In this document: in pieces, positions 12,601 to 24,771 of the stretch
How the letters are laid out: each line of letters begins with the position of its first letter
Position numbering within the stretch: position 1 is the stretch's first letter
DNA from: Hordeum vulgare subsp. vulgare
Taxonomy: Eukaryota; Streptophyta; Magnoliopsida; Poales; Poaceae
Assembly: GCF_904849725.1 (NCBI RefSeq)
Contig: NC_058520.1
Location: forward strand, 401,835,993 to 401,899,992
Length of the DNA stretch: 64,000 nucleotides
Direction: 5' to 3'
Position numbers and translations under genes: made by a program
The notes under the pieces: model-generated
Database searches by the model: none
Told to the model about the DNA's origin: nothing
Seen by the model: the letters and a program-made list of their open reading frames with translations, nothing else

Positions 12601-14859
12601 TTGTAGTACCTGGGTATTTGATACCAGTTCGGTTGCTCACATTTGCAACTCAAAACAAGAACTCCAAAATAGATGAAGGTTGGCAAAGGACGAAGTGATG
12701 ATGCGCATGGGAAATGGTTCCAAGGTTGATGCGATCGCCGTCGGCACGCTCTCACTTCAATTACCATCGGGATTAGTGATGAACCTGAATAATTTTTATT
12801 TAGTGCATGCGTTAAGCATGAACATTATATCTGGACCTTTTTATTGCGAGATGGTTACTCATTTAAATTAGATAATAATGGTTGTTTTATTTATATGAGT
12901 AATATCTTTTATGGTCATGCACCCAATGTGAGGGGTTTATTCTTATTGAATCTCGATAGTGATGACACACATGTTCATAATATTGATGCCAAAAGATGTA
13001 GAGTTGATAATGATAGAACCACTTTCTTGTGGCACTGCCGCTTTGGTCGTGTTGATGTAAAACACATGAATAAATTTTTAGCAGATGGGCTTTTGGATTC
13101 ACTTGATTTTGAATCACTTGACACATGTGAACCATGCCTCGTGGGCAAGATGACCAAAACTTCATTCCCTGGAACAATTGTGCGAGCAAGTGACTTGTTG
13201 GAAATCATACATATTGATGTGTGCGGTCTGATGAGCATTGACGCGCGTGGTGGATATCGTTATTTTCTCACCTTCATCGATGACTTAAGTAGATATGGTT
13301 ATATTTACTAAATGAAATACAAGTCTGAATGTTTGAAAAGTTCAAGCAATTTCAGAGTGAAGTGGAGAATTATCGTAACAAGAATATCAAATTCCTATGA
13401 TTTGATAGAGGAGGAGAATATCTGAGTTATGAGTTTGGCACTCACCTAAGACAATGTGGAAATATTTCGGAGTTGACACCGCCTAGAACACCACAACGTA
13501 ATGGTGTGTCCGAACATTGTGATGTTACTTTATTGGATATGGAGCATTCTATGATGTCTCTTGCCAATTTGACATTATCATTTTGAGGTTATGCATTAGA
13601 GACAATTGCACTCACTTTAAATAGAGCTCCATCAAAATCTGTTGAGACGACGCCATATGAACTATGGTTTGGCAAGAAACAAAAGTTGTCGTTTCTTAAA
13701 GTATGGGGATGTGATGCTTATATCAAAAAGCTTAAGCATGAAAAGTTGGAACCCAAAGCGGAAAATACGTCTTCATAGGATACCCAAAAGAGACATTTGG
13801 GTACACGTTCTATCTCAGATCCGAAGGCAATGTGTTTGTCGCTAAGAACGTAACATTTCTTGAGAAAGAGTTTCTCTCGAAATAATTGAGTGGGGGAAGA
13901 TAGAACTTGCTGAGGTTATTGAACCTATGCTTCAACCAGAGAGTAGTGCAGCGCACAAAAGATGTTTCTGTGGAGCCTGCACCAGGTGAAGAGGAAGCCA
14001 ATGATGATGATCATGAAGCTTTAGATCAAGTTTCTATCGAACCTCGTAGGTCGACAAGGGCACGTACTGCAGCTTAGTGGTACGGCAACCCTATCTTAAC
14101 AGTCATGTTGTTGGACAACGATGAACCTACGAGCTATGGAGAAGAGATGGTGGGCCCGGATTCCAACAAATGGTTAGAAGCCATGAAATACAAGATAGGA
14201 TCCATGTATGAAAAAAGTGTGGACTTTGGAAGTATTACCTGAAGAGAGAAAGGCCATTCATAATAAATAGATCTTTAAGAAGAATACGGACGCCGCCGGT
14301 ATTATCACCGTCTATAAAGCTCGACTTGTGGCAAAGGGTTTTTTACAAGTTCAAGAAGTTAACTATGATGAGACTTTCTCACCCATAGCAATGCTTAAGT
14401 CCGTCAGAATCATGTTAGCAATAGCTGAATTTTCAATTATAAAATTTGACACATGGATGTCAAAACAACGTTCCTTAACAATTTCCTTAAGAAAGAGTTG
14501 TATATGATGCAATCGAAAGGTTTTTTTGATCCAGAGAATGCTCACGAAGTGTGCAAGCTCCAGCGATCCATTTATGGACTAGTGCAAGCATCTCAGAGTT
14601 GGAATCAGTGTTTTGATGAGGTGATAAAGGCGTTTGGGTTTATACAAGTTTATGGAGAAGCTTGTATTTACAAGAAAGTGAGTGGGAGTTGTAAAGCGTT
14701 TCTAATATTATATGTGGATGACATATTGCTCATTCAAAACAATGTAGAATTTTTGGGAAGCGTAAAGGATTACTTGAATAAGAGTTTTTCAATGACGAAC
14801 CTAGGAGAAGCTACTTACATATTAGGCATCAAGATCTATAGAGATAGATCAAGACAGTT
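12601..14859 (+). pseudogene. pol: Copia protease-integrase-RT (element A), broken and cut by B
   Basis: Domains are in Copia order. An aspartic protease active-site remnant lies near 12610-12640 and reads FDTSS, the family DTG glycine having become Ser. The GAG-pre-integrase domain with its zinc-binding residues (LWHCRFG, then CEPC) is at about 12985-13140. The integrase core follows: first Asp in IHIDVCG near 13210, second in a DRGGEY segment near 13405 directly after a stop. RT runs from about 14260 to 14859 and includes the catalytic YVDD at about 14710-14722. There are in-frame stops (after YGYIY near 13309 and before FDRGGEY) and several frameshifts. Copia B interrupts it at 14865; the RT end and RNase H resume at 25829. 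The reading order integrase before RT places it in Copia. Confidence 0.9.
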
Positions 14860-14864
14860 AATAC

Positions 14865-16666
14865 TGTTGGAAATATGCCCTAGAGGCCATGATAAAATAG
14901 TTATTATTATATTTCCTGTTTCCACATAACCGTTTATTATCAGTGCCATAATTGTATTGAATGAAAGCATAGATACATGTGTGGATATATAGACAAAACA
15001 ATGTCCCTAGTAAGCCTCTAGTTGCGTAGATAGTTGATCAAGGATGGTTAAGGTTTTTTGACCATATGCAAGCGTTGTCACTTGATAACTGGATCACATC
15101 ATTAGGAGAATCATGTGATGGACAAGACCCAAACTATGAACGTAGCATGTGATCGTGTCATTTTGTTGCTATTGTTTTCTGCGTGTCAAGTATTCATTCC
15201 TATGACCATGAGATCATGTAGCTCACTAACACCGGAGGAATACCTTGTGTGTATCGAACGTCACAATGTTACTGGGTGACTATAAGGGTGTTCTACAGGT
15301 ATCTCCGAAGGTGTCCATTGAGTTAGCATGGATCAAGACTGGGATTCGTCACTCCGTGTGACGGAGAGGTATCTCAGGGTCCACTCGGTAATACAACATC
15401 ACATACAAGCCTTGCAAGCAATGTGACTCAAGTGTAAGTCACGGGATCTTGTATTACAGAACGAGTAAATAGACTTGCCGGTAATGAGATGGAAATAGGT
15501 ATGGAGATACCGACGATCAAATCTCGAGCAAGTAACATACCGAAGGACAAAGGGAATGTTATACGGGATTATATGAATCCTTGGCACACAGGATCAACCG
15601 ATAAGATCTTCGTAGAATATGTAGGATCCAAAATGGACATCCAGGTCCCGCTATTGGATATTGACCAAAGAATGTCTCGGGTCATGTCTGCATAGTTCTC
15701 GAACCCGGAGGGTCTGCACACTTAAGGTTCGGTGACGATTTAGTATAGTTGAGTTATATGTGTTGGTGACTGAAGGTTGTTTGGAGTCCCGGATGAGATC
15801 ACGGACATCATGAGGGTCTCCCAAATGGTCCGGAAACGAAGATTGATATATAGGATGGTTTCATTTGGTCACTGGAAAGATTTCAGGCATTACCGGGAGT
15901 GTACCAGGAGTGACGAATGGGTTCTCGGTTTTCACCGGGATGGGCCCACCCACCCGGGAGTGATCCTAATAGCCCTAGGGTGGTGCACCAGCCCTTAGTG
16001 GCTGGTAATTCCAGCCCAAGTGGGCTATGGCTGCACTAGGAGAAAAACCAAAAGAAAGGAAAAAAAGGGACGTGGGAAGGAAGAGGAGGACTCCTCCTTC
16101 CCAAACCGAATTGGAGTGGGAGTCCTCCTCCTCCCTTCGGTAGGCGCCCTTGGGGCTCCCTTGAGCCCCATGGCTAGACCATCCCCTCCTCCTATATATA
16201 CTAGTGGTTTTAGGGGTTTTGAGACACATCTTTGCCACGTGCAACTCAAACCTATACCTCGTATTTCCACCTCTAGATCGGATTTCTGTGGAGCTTGGGC
16301 GGAGCCCTGCAGGAATAGATCATCACCATCACCAGCGCGCCATCACGCTGCCGGAGAACTCATCTACTTCCCCGTCTCTCTTGCTGGATCAAGAAGGCGG
16401 AGATCGTCATTGAGCTATACGTGTGCTGAACGCGGAGGTGCCTTCCTTTCGGTGCTAGATCGGGATGGGTCGTGGGACGTATCGTGGGACGACGGTGATT
16501 TGAATTACGAAGATGTACCACTACATCAACCGCGTTTCTTAACGCTTCCCACTTAGCGATCTACAAGGGTATGTGGATCTGATCTACCTCTCGTAGATGA
16601 ACATCACCATGATAGGTCTTTGTTTGCGTAAGAAATTTTTTGTTTCCCATGCAACGTTCCCCAATA
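14865..16666 (+). repeat. Element B 5' LTR (1802 bp)
   Basis: TG..TA ends (family CA mutated to TA: CCCCAATA). The length equals that of element C's complete LTR (1804 bp). A TATATATA segment lies at 16193-16200, followed by the segment corresponding to the family's transcription start region. The 178-residue plus-strand ORF across 16020-16556 lies wholly in LTR sequence, has a relative at 25179-25718 in the other LTR of B, and is not a gene. Confidence 0.9.
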
Positions 16667-16683
16667 GTGGCATCATGAGCTAG
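16667..16683 (+). other. Primer binding site of element B
   Basis: GTGGCATCATGAGCTAG directly after the 5' LTR, the same Met-tRNA-type site as in A and C. Confidence 0.7.
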
Positions 16684-17327
16684 ATTCATGTGTAGATGTA
16701 ATCTCGAGTAGAACACAAAAGTTTTTGTGGGCATTGATGTTCGATTTGCTGCCCTCCTTATTATTTTCTCGATTCGGCGGTATTGTTGGCTTGAAGAAGC
16801 CCAGACCAACATTACTCGTACGTTTACGAGAGACCGGTTTCATCGACTAACATGCAACTTGTTGCATAAATATGATTTGCGGGTGCCTGTTTCTTCAACT
16901 TTAGTTGAATTGGATTTGACCGAGGCGGTCCTGGGAGAGAGGTTAAATAGCAATTTGCACATCTCCGTTGTGGTTCTTGCATAAGTAAGATGCGATCATA
17001 CTAGATACCCATAGCAGCCACCTAAAACATGCAACAACAAATTAGAGGACGTCTAACTTGTTTTTGCAGGGTATGCTTATGATGTGATATGGCCAAAGAC
17101 ATGATGTGATATATTGGATGTATGAGATGATGATGTTGTAATAGTTAATATCGACTTGCACGTCGATGCTATGGCAACCTATAGGAGCCATAGGGTTGTC
17201 TTTAAACTAACGTTTGTGTTTGCAGATGCGTTTACTATATTGCTAGGTTGTAGCTTTAGTAGTAATAGCATAGATAGCATGACAACCTCGATGGCGGCGC
17301 TATGATGGAGATCATGGTGTGGCGACG
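16684..17327 (+). other. Element B untranslated leader fragment
   Basis: Non-coding. It matches, inverted, element C at about 61950-62620, so B and C belong to one subfamily. It breaks at GGCGACG where Gypsy F begins, at a point where C reads on without interruption. Confidence 0.75.
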
Positions 17328-18934
17328 TGATACGTCTCCATCGTATCTACTTTTCCAAACTCTTTTGCCGTTGTTTTGGACTCTAATTTGCATGTTTTGA
17401 ATGGAACTAACCTGGACTCACGCTGTTTTCAGCAGAATTGCCTTGGTTTTATTTTTGTGGAGAAATCAAAGTTCTCCAAACGTCCTAAAAATTTACGGGG
17501 AGCAATTTTGGAAAATATCAAAAATATCTGCGCCAAGTTCCACCTCACGGGGTGGGCCAGTGGGCCACAAGCCCCTGCTCCGCCACCACCCCCCTGGTGC
17601 CGGTGGGCGGGCTTGTGGGGACCACACGGGCCTGCCGCCCCCAACTCCAGCTCTATAAGTTGCCTTTCGTCCCAGGAAAAATAAAAAAGAGAAGTTTTCG
17701 TCGCATTTTCGATACGGAGGCGCCGCCACCACCTGTTCTTCATCTGGAGGGCAGATCTGGAGTCCGTCTTGGGTTCCGGAGAGGGGAAATCGTCGCCATC
17801 GTCATCATCAACCTTCTTCCCTCTCCAATTCCATGAAGCTCTTCATCGTTCGTGAGTAATCTATTCATAGGCTCGCTGGGCGATGATGAGTAGGATGAGA
17901 TCTATCATGTAATCGAGTTAGTTTTGATGGGGATTGATACCTAGTATCCACTATGTTCTGAGATTGATGTTGCTACAACTTTGCCATGCTTAATGCTTGT
18001 CACTATGGCCCGAGTGCCATGATTTCAGATCTGAAATTATTATGTTGTCACCAATATATGTGTGTTTTAGATTCGATCTTGCAAGTTGTAGTTACCTACT
18101 ATGTGTTATGATCCGGCAACCCCGGAGTGACAATAACCGGAACCACTCCCGGTGATGACCATAGTTTGGGGAGTTCATGTGTTCACCAAATGCTAATGCG
18201 TTGGTCCGGTTCTTTATTAAAAGGAGAACCTTAATATCTCGTAGTTTCCTTTTGGACCCCGCTGCCACGGGAGGGATAGACAATAGATGTCATGCAAGTT
18301 CTTTTCCCTAAGCACGTATGACGACACACGGAATGCATGCCTACATCACATTGATGAACGGGAGCTAGCCACATATCTCTCCGTGTTATAGCTATTGCAT
18401 GATGAATATCATCCAAACAAATCACCCACCCATTGCCTACGAGTTTGTCCTACTGTTGTTACTTGTTTTGCTCTGCTGCTGCTGATACTACTGTTGCTAC
18501 TGTTGTTACTTGTCTTGCTCTGTTGCTACTGTTGCTACTACTATCGCTTGCTACTGTTGCTACTTGCTACTGCTATCACTACTGCTGTTCCTTACCGCTC
18601 CTATTGCTCGTTACACTGACGTTACTCGGTACTTTGCTGTTACTAATGTTCTTGCATATACTAATCTTTCAGGTGTGGTTGAATCTGACAAATTCAGCTG
18701 CTAATACTTGAGAGTATACTCTCACCTCCTGATTGGCAAACCAACAAATTTGGGTCGAATACTCTACCCTCGAAAACTGCTGCGAACCCACGCGTTGGTG
18801 GGCCATCAACAACATTCTTCTAGTTTCTTTGCCGGGGAGTGCTAGCAGCATTCTTGTGGTGCCGTTGCAGGAGAGGGTTTGTTGTCATAAGCATTCGTCT
18901 AGCTAATGCCAGAGATTGCAGATCAGCATTTTTC
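17328..18934 (+). repeat. Element F 5' LTR (about 1.6 kb)
   Basis: From TGATACGTCTCC to just before the primer site at 18935. The 3' LTR border is approximate because the partner LTR is lost. It contains the family's CAGCAGAATTGCC segment (17433-17445) and a TTGCTAC-rich minisatellite (18455-18620). Confidence 0.7.
18455..18620 (+). repeat. TTGCTAC/CTGTTGCTACT minisatellite in F's LTR
   Basis: Irregular tandem run of GTTGCTACT, CTGCTG and TTGTTACTTG units. Low-complexity expansion; it makes chance Leu-rich ORFs. Confidence 0.8.
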
Positions 18935-18952
18935 TGGCGCCGTCGCCGGGGA
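18935..18952 (+). other. Primer binding site of element F
   Basis: TGGCGCCGTCGCCGGGGA, one base from the Athila-type site TGGCGCCGTTGCCGGGGA (tRNA-Asp complementary). This fixes strand and lineage. Confidence 0.85.
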
Positions 18953-19002
18953 GGTATTGCTATATTCTCGGAGTTACTTGGGATTTATATCTGCTGATCA
19001 TT

Positions 19003-20574
19003 ATGAAGAATCTGAAGGATCCGAAGACCAAAGTCTTGCCCTCAACTACGAGGGGAGGTAAGGAATTGCCATCTAGCTCTGCACTTGATTCACCTTCATT
19101 TATGAGTAAGTTTGCGACACCACCTCCTGCTAGAAATCTTGATATGTCGCATGTTCTTGATGATGCTTGTGATACTACTGCTAGAGATGCTATGCTTGAT
19201 ACTATGCCTGATGATGCTATGCTTGATACTGCTAGAGATGCTATGCTTGATAGTGCCAGAGATGCTATGCTTGATACTGCTTTGCCTAATGATGCTAGAG
19301 ATGCTATTTTGCCTGATGATGCTATGCTTGATACTGCTAGAGATACCACTTTGCCTGATGTTCCACTAGGAGTGTTCCTTGATGCCAATATTGCTAGAGT
19401 TACTGCCAATGCTTGTGATGCTTCTGAAACTACCGATACTATTGAGATAGAACCTCCTTTTGCTCCTGCTATATCTAGCTCTCCTAGATATGAATTGCCT
19501 GATATACCTGAGGGTTACGTTACGGAGGGAGAGATAGCTGAGGATTTTCTTGCGTGTAAGGATGCCTATGACGATGATAAATTACTTCTCAAGTGGAAGG
19601 AAAAATCTCGGGAAGCTAGGATGAAAAATGACCCGAAGTTTGCCACTTCGCCTATCTTTGTCACCGATAAGGATTATGAATTCTCTGTCGACCTTGAGAT
19701 AATCTCTCTAGTCGAATCTGATCCTTTTCACGGTTATGAGTCTGTGACGGTCATATCCCATCTTGCCAAACTATCCGAAATAGCCAACGTTTTCACTAAT
19801 GAGGAGAAGATCTGCCACTACTATATCCTTAAGCTGTTTCCTTTCTCTCTAAAGGATGACGCTAAAGTCTGGTTCACCTCTCTTGCTCCTGGATGTGTGC
19901 GTAGTCCCCAGGAGATGGTCTATTACTTCTGTGAGAAATATTTTCTTGCCCATAAGAAGCAAGCTGCCTTGCAGGAAATATACAACTTTGCTCAACTCCA
20001 AGAAGAGAGTCTTCCACAAGCTTGGGGGAGGCTCGTCCAGCTACAGAATGCTTTTCCTGATCACCCTCTTAAGAAGAATGAGATACTTGGTATCCTCTAT
20101 AATTGACTTACCGACGCCTCTATAGACCACCTAGATAGTTGTGTTGGTTGTGTTTTTAGGGAACGAACTGTAGAACAAGCTGAGACCCTGCTGAATAACC
20201 TCTTGATCAACGATAATGCTTGGACTATTCCCGAACCACCTCCTAAGCCAACTCCAAAGAAAAGAGGTATTCTATTCCTCAGTCCCGAAGATATGCAAGA
20301 AGCCAAGAAATCTATGCAAGAGAAAGGCATTAGATCTGAAGATGTCAAAAATCTACCACCTATCGAAGAGATCCATGGTCTCGATAACCTGATACAGGTA
20401 GTAGAAGTGAATTCTCTGCGTAGGTTTGATGAGAGTGATATTCCTTTTGATAAACCTGCTAGCCTATGCTTTGATGAATTTGACAAATTTGTTGCCAAAC
20501 AACAGAGTTTCAATGATTATGTTAGCAGACATTTGGAACAAAGTGCTCGTATCTTAGCCATTTAAGTGCTTGTG
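19003..20574 (+). pseudogene. gag: Athila-type Gypsy gag (element F), one stop and one frameshift
   Basis: The capsid protein of the element. The ATG at 19003 is preferred over the upstream in-frame ATG at 18916, which lies before the primer site and so is not in the internal domain. The N-terminal third has an in-frame repeat built on DAMLDTAR (19180-19350). The capsid core follows, with features of the plant retrotransposon gag domain: an HYYILKLFPFSLKDDAKVWF-like stretch near 19813-19875 and an SLPQAWGRLVQL-like stretch near 20007. A TGA at 20104-20106 interrupts the frame just after LGILYN; the same frame then reads on to 20565. A frameshift near 20555-20575 moves coding to the frame that continues into protease. 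The overall reading is otherwise long and well kept, suggesting a younger insertion than A. Confidence 0.9.
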
Positions 20575-21839
20575 TAGACAGAAATGTCAATGATCTGAAG
20601 CTTCTGAGTAAACATGCCTCTATGATTACTACTCAGGTAGAACAGGTACTTAAAGCTCAGAATGACCTTCTCAATGAATTAAATGACAACTCTGTCAGAG
20701 TCATTACTAGAGGAGGCAAAATGAATCAGGAACCTTTGTATCCTGAAGGTCATCCTAAGAGAATTGATCAAGATTCTCAAGGAATCAATGCTGATACACC
20801 TAGACATCCTAAGGAGAAGAAGAAGGATGATAGAAACCTGCACGCCAGTTCACCAAATACTGTCACACCTGAAGAACCTAATGATATCTCTGCGTCTGAT
20901 GCAGAAACACAATCTGGTGATGAACATGAACCTGGTGACAATATGGACAATGATAAGGATGTGGAGATTGAACCTATGGTTAATACTGATAATCCACAAC
21001 CTAAGAGATACGACAAGAATGACTTCACTGCTAGGAAGCATGGTAAAGAAAGAGAGTCATGGGTTCAGAGACCTTTGCCCTTTCCTCCTAAGCCATCCAA
21101 GAAAAAGGATGATGAGGATTTTGAGCGCTTCGTTGAGATGATAAGACCCGTCTTTCTGCACATGCGGTTAACTGATATGCTCAAGATGTCTCCGTATGCC
21201 AAGTACATGAAAGATATCGTGACTAATAAACGGAAGATACCAAATCTTGAGATCTCCACCATGCTTGCCAAATACACTTTCAAAGGTGGAACTCCTAAGA
21301 AACTTGGTGATCCCGGAGTGCCCACTATACCTTGCTCCATTAAAGGAAACTACGTAAGAACTGCCTTATGTGACCTTGGAGCCGGTGTTAGTGTTATGCC
21401 GCTCTCTCTTTATTGTAGACTTGAGTTGGATAAGTTGACACCCACTGAAATTTCTCTGCAAATGGCCGACAAATCAATTGCTTTCCCTATCGGCGTTTGC
21501 GAGGATGTGCCTATTGTGGTTGCTAATACCACTATCTTAACAGACTTTGTTATCTTGGATATTCCCGAGGACGATGCCATGGCTATCATCCTCGGAAGAC
21601 CCTTTTTAAACACTGCAGGGGCTGTTATAGATTGCAACAAAGGCAATGTTACTTTTCATGTCAACGGTAATGAGCACAGATTGCACTTTCCGAAGAAACG
21701 ATATCCAGTACATTGCATCAATGCTATCGAAAAGACTTCATCGATTCTTATTGGGAGCTTTGAATGCCCTATTCCTCGTGTCGAGATGAAGTATGACTTG
21801 CTTGTTGGGGAGATACATATCCCCATTGAGGTGACTTAG
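20575..21839 (+). pseudogene. pro: Athila-type gag C-terminus and aspartic protease (element F)
   Basis: Open from about 20575 (frame ATG at 20622) to TAG at 21837. The first part is an acidic, Glu/Asp-rich linker (about 20860-20990). The retropepsin-like domain follows, with the active-site motif CDLGAGVSVMP near 21373 (catalytic Asp in DLGA) and the second hairpin ILGRPFLNTAGA near 21590, both usual in plant Gypsy proteases. The protease would process the gag polyprotein. The frame ends in VPIEVT-type residues and a stop, with no RT behind it, so the element needed polymerase from another copy. It is separated from the N-terminal gag by a frameshift, hence the pseudogene call; the segment itself has no internal stop. 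Confidence 0.88.
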
Positions 21840-22624
21840 TGGCTATTAGAAAATTCTCCGTTCTCTCTTGTGATTCGAGAAGGTTTTGTCATAAGGACTT
21901 GATCAATCCCATTGACGGATTTCTTTCGATGACCATGAAACGGATGAATCAGAGAGTCACATACCTTTGTTTTGAGTTTTCCTTTTCTCTTGCTTAGAAG
22001 AAAAATGATAGAATTAGTTTAGTTTTTCCTGTTTTCTGTTTTAGCGTCCCGGAGAAAAATACCTCGAAAATAGAAGTTCTTCGATGGTCCTGTAAATTTA
22101 GTATGATTTTTTCTAGATTTTTTGAAAATTTCAGGGCTTGAGAGCTGGCCTGGGGGCCTGACCAGTGGGTCACAAGCCCGTGCACCGCCACCACCCCCCT
22201 TGTGGCGTGGTGCAAGCTTGTGGGGCCCACAGGCACCGCCTCCACTCATTCCAGCTCTCAGCCTCTTCTTCCACCTCCAGAAAAAATTGTTTCGCAGCTC
22301 AAACCCATGTTCTTGCTCATTTGGCTATGATTTTCGATCTCCATGCTCAAAGCACCATTCTCTGAACCGTTTTGGGGAAATTACTCCTTGGTAAGTGACT
22401 CCTCCAGTGGTCCAATTAGTTTTTGCTCTAGTGCTTTATCCTTCGCGTATTCTTGCTACCTTGGTGACCCTATTCTTGAGCTAGAAATGTTGATTTTAGC
22501 TGGTCCCAAGTAGTTTTAGCGAGTGATACGGTCTCTAGGCACTAGTAGGAGTAGTTTCTACAAGGTGTGGTGGGTCTTTATTCACTTTTCTCTTGAACTT
22601 CAAAAATTTCAGCATAAGGAAATT
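21840..22624 (+). other. Element F non-coding spacer
   Basis: No credible coding sequence. It contains a GC-rich stretch (22140-22260) resembling the middle of Athila-type LTRs (GGGCC and CACCGCCACCACCC motifs), just upstream of the next ORF. It may have served as leader or promoter for that ORF; this is inference. Confidence 0.4.
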
Positions 22625-23650
22625 ATGTTTAGGAGGAAGTTCCATGGTGGTCCCTCAAGTAAGAAGGGTCCTCGTCTCTCCTTTCGGGAGCCCGAACCTT
22701 TTCAACTAAGGGACACACCGGTGCAACCATGTGAATGGCCTTCCGATGAGTTCATGATCGAAGCAGGCTTCAAGGATGAGTTTTATGCACTTGTCCGCAA
22801 TACCGGGTTAGAAGAATTCCTCTCAGATAAAATGTGAACAATATGCTATGCTCACTACCTCTTTCGTGCGTAGATTTAAAGTTTTAGCTGGCCGTCAATC
22901 ATCCATACTGTTTGATCTGTACGATAAATCCTATACCGTGGATCTGGAGGATTTCCATAGGATATGCAAGATACCCGATTGGGTAGTGTTAATGATCCTC
23001 CTAACTCTTCGGTCAGAGACTTTGTCTCCAGTATAACTATGGGAGAAACCAGACATATCACGCAAGCCACCATAGGAAGCATCCATTTCCCTGCCTTGCA
23101 ATACCTTGCCCTCTTCATAGGTAGGTGCATTAATGGCAAGGGTGCACATTATCACCTATGCGCTTCCGACCATAGTATCCTTAAGAGCGCAGTAACAGGT
23201 GACATGAGCTTCAATATGGGAGCTATTATAGCAAGGAGGCTGAATAAAAATGCCAGTGAGGGGGATTTCTTTGGTGGAGTTTATGCTACACACGCTTACC
23301 AAATTTTCTGGGAGTATCCATCCGTCCAGAAGACCCTCCTCTCTGTACAACCTACCTTGATCGTGTCGCTCTAACACGCTACCAGTTCCTTGAGAGAGAT
23401 CATGGATCCCTCCTATACCGCTTGATATTTAACCGGCGGCGTGTTTTCCATATTACCCTTCCTGCTCCTGCTTTTTTTGACTTTTAGGTTAAACGAAGAT
23501 ACTACATAACCATAGGAGAGGTAGAGGAGTATGAGAGGGAGGCGACTGCTGCTCGACTTCGTGAGGTGGCTATTCAGGCAGTGGCTGCATCACTCCCGTA
23601 TAACACCCATTATCACTCTGGGTTTCGCCAGGATCATCCTTGGGAGTAGA
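22625..23650 (+). pseudogene. Athila-type ORF downstream of protease (element F), broken
   Basis: The likely start is the ATG at 22625 (MFRRKFHGG). Coding then passes through three frames: 22625-22837, about 22848-23036 and 22964-23374, with a last piece at about 23470-23648 ending TAG. Features resemble the Arabidopsis ATHILA ORF-1 family: a LAGRQSSILFDLYDKSY-like early segment, an ALFIGRCINGKG-like segment near 23105, and a SAVTGDMSFNMGAIIARRL-like segment near 23190. Its role in Athila elements is not known. At least two frameshifts and some internal loss make it non-functional. It occupies the place usually held by pol or env-like genes. Confidence 0.75.
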
Positions 23651-24771
23651 CCAAGCTAGGCCAAAAGCCTAATCTTGGGGGAGTACATGTTCTCACCGAC
23701 TTTACATTCATGCTTATGCTTTGACTTTGTTAGCCGGTGTTTACACTTTGCCACTGTATTATCCATGCTAGTTTCTTTTCGTTTTCTTGTTTTCTTGTTT
23801 TGTGTCCTTTTGAGAAAACCCAAAAAGATTTTTCTTTCTTCTTTTGCTTGTTGGGAGCTTTCCCGTGTAAATAGTTTTCTTTTTCTTTGTGTCAAGGTAG
23901 AAGATATTGGTTACAATGTTTATTGGTTCTTGCATGCTTACCTGTTTAGCTTTCAAAGAGCCATATTATTTTGTCTTCTCCTTTGTGTTTGCATGCAGAT
24001 TCGGCTTAACCCAATGCGCTTATTATTGTTCACATCGTTCGATCGTGCAAATGAAAGCCAACAATGATGATATATGATGAAGTGACTGAGACTGAAAAGC
24101 TGGTATGAACTCTATCTATTTTGTTTTTGTAAATATGACTAGCTTGTCAACCCAGATTTTGCTTTGTTGTGAGAGAACCATGTTTGCAATGACAACTTAG
24201 AGATCATTGTTTCTGATGCCATGCTTATTTAGCTGAGAGCTTATAATGGTTTGTCTTGAATGCCAACATAGATTTTGAGATGACTACGATGTAGTATGAT
24301 AGGATGGTATTCTCCTTTGAATGTTTCAAGTGGTTTGACTTGGCGCATGTTCATGCATGTAGTTGAAACAAAATCAACATAGCCTCTATGATGTTCGTGT
24401 TCATGGTGATTTATATCCTGCTCATTCTTGCATTCAATGTTAGTCAAACTCATTGCATCTTGATGACTGTTGTCGCTCTCTAGTTGGTCGCTTCCCAGTC
24501 TTTTGCTAGCCTTCACTTGTACTAAGTGGGAATACTGCTTGTGCATCCAATTCCATAAACCCAAAAGTTTTTCCATGAGAGTCCACCATACCTACCTATT
24601 TGCGGTATCTACCTGCCGTTCCAAGTAAATTTGCATGTGCCATTCTCTAAACCTTCAAGAAATAATCTGTTTTGCATGCCCGAACCGCTCATGTGGTGAC
24701 AGAGGGCTATTGGTATCTTCCATGCTAGGAGTGTTATCCTCGACATGTGTTTATTCATAGTCATTCAATAT
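23651..24771 (+). other. Element F non-coding 3' interior
   Basis: No credible gene. It contains CTAATCTTGGGGGAGTA (23669-23685), a polypurine-like G run, and blocks shared with G1's 3' interior (GAGTCCACCATACCTACC near 24578, and 46911). It ends at a junction with B's 3' LTR near GATAAGATCTTCG (24773-24785). Confidence 0.6.

Larger units (their letters stand above)
17328..24771 (+). mobile_element. Athila-lineage Gypsy element F (gag-protease type), right end lost
   Basis: The 5' LTR starts TGATACGTCTCC at 17328. The primer site TGGCGCCGTCGCCGGGGA at 18935 is the Athila type (tRNA-Asp). Then come gag and protease (19003-21839), an Athila-type second ORF region (22625-23650) and a non-coding tail that shares blocks with G1's interior (24575-24680 and 46910-47030). 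There is no RT, RNase H or integrase, and the 3' LTR is missing because of the deletion joining F to B's 3' LTR near 24772. It resembles non-autonomous Triticeae Gypsy groups of the Fatima/Sabrina kind; exact family not assigned. Confidence 0.85.

Noticed and set aside
16020..16556. 178-residue ORF, with a 179-residue relative at 25179-25718
   Set aside because: Both lie in the same segment of BARE-type LTRs; similarity reflects shared LTR sequence and not a protein gene.
18395..18711. Leu-rich ORFs around 18395-18711 that look like membrane proteins
   Set aside because: They are translations of the TTGCTAC minisatellite in F's LTR.
23656..24067. 130-residue plus-strand ORF and overlapping minus-strand ORFs
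   Set aside because: They fall in the non-coding tail of element F, in pyrimidine-rich low-complexity DNA, with no family resemblance.
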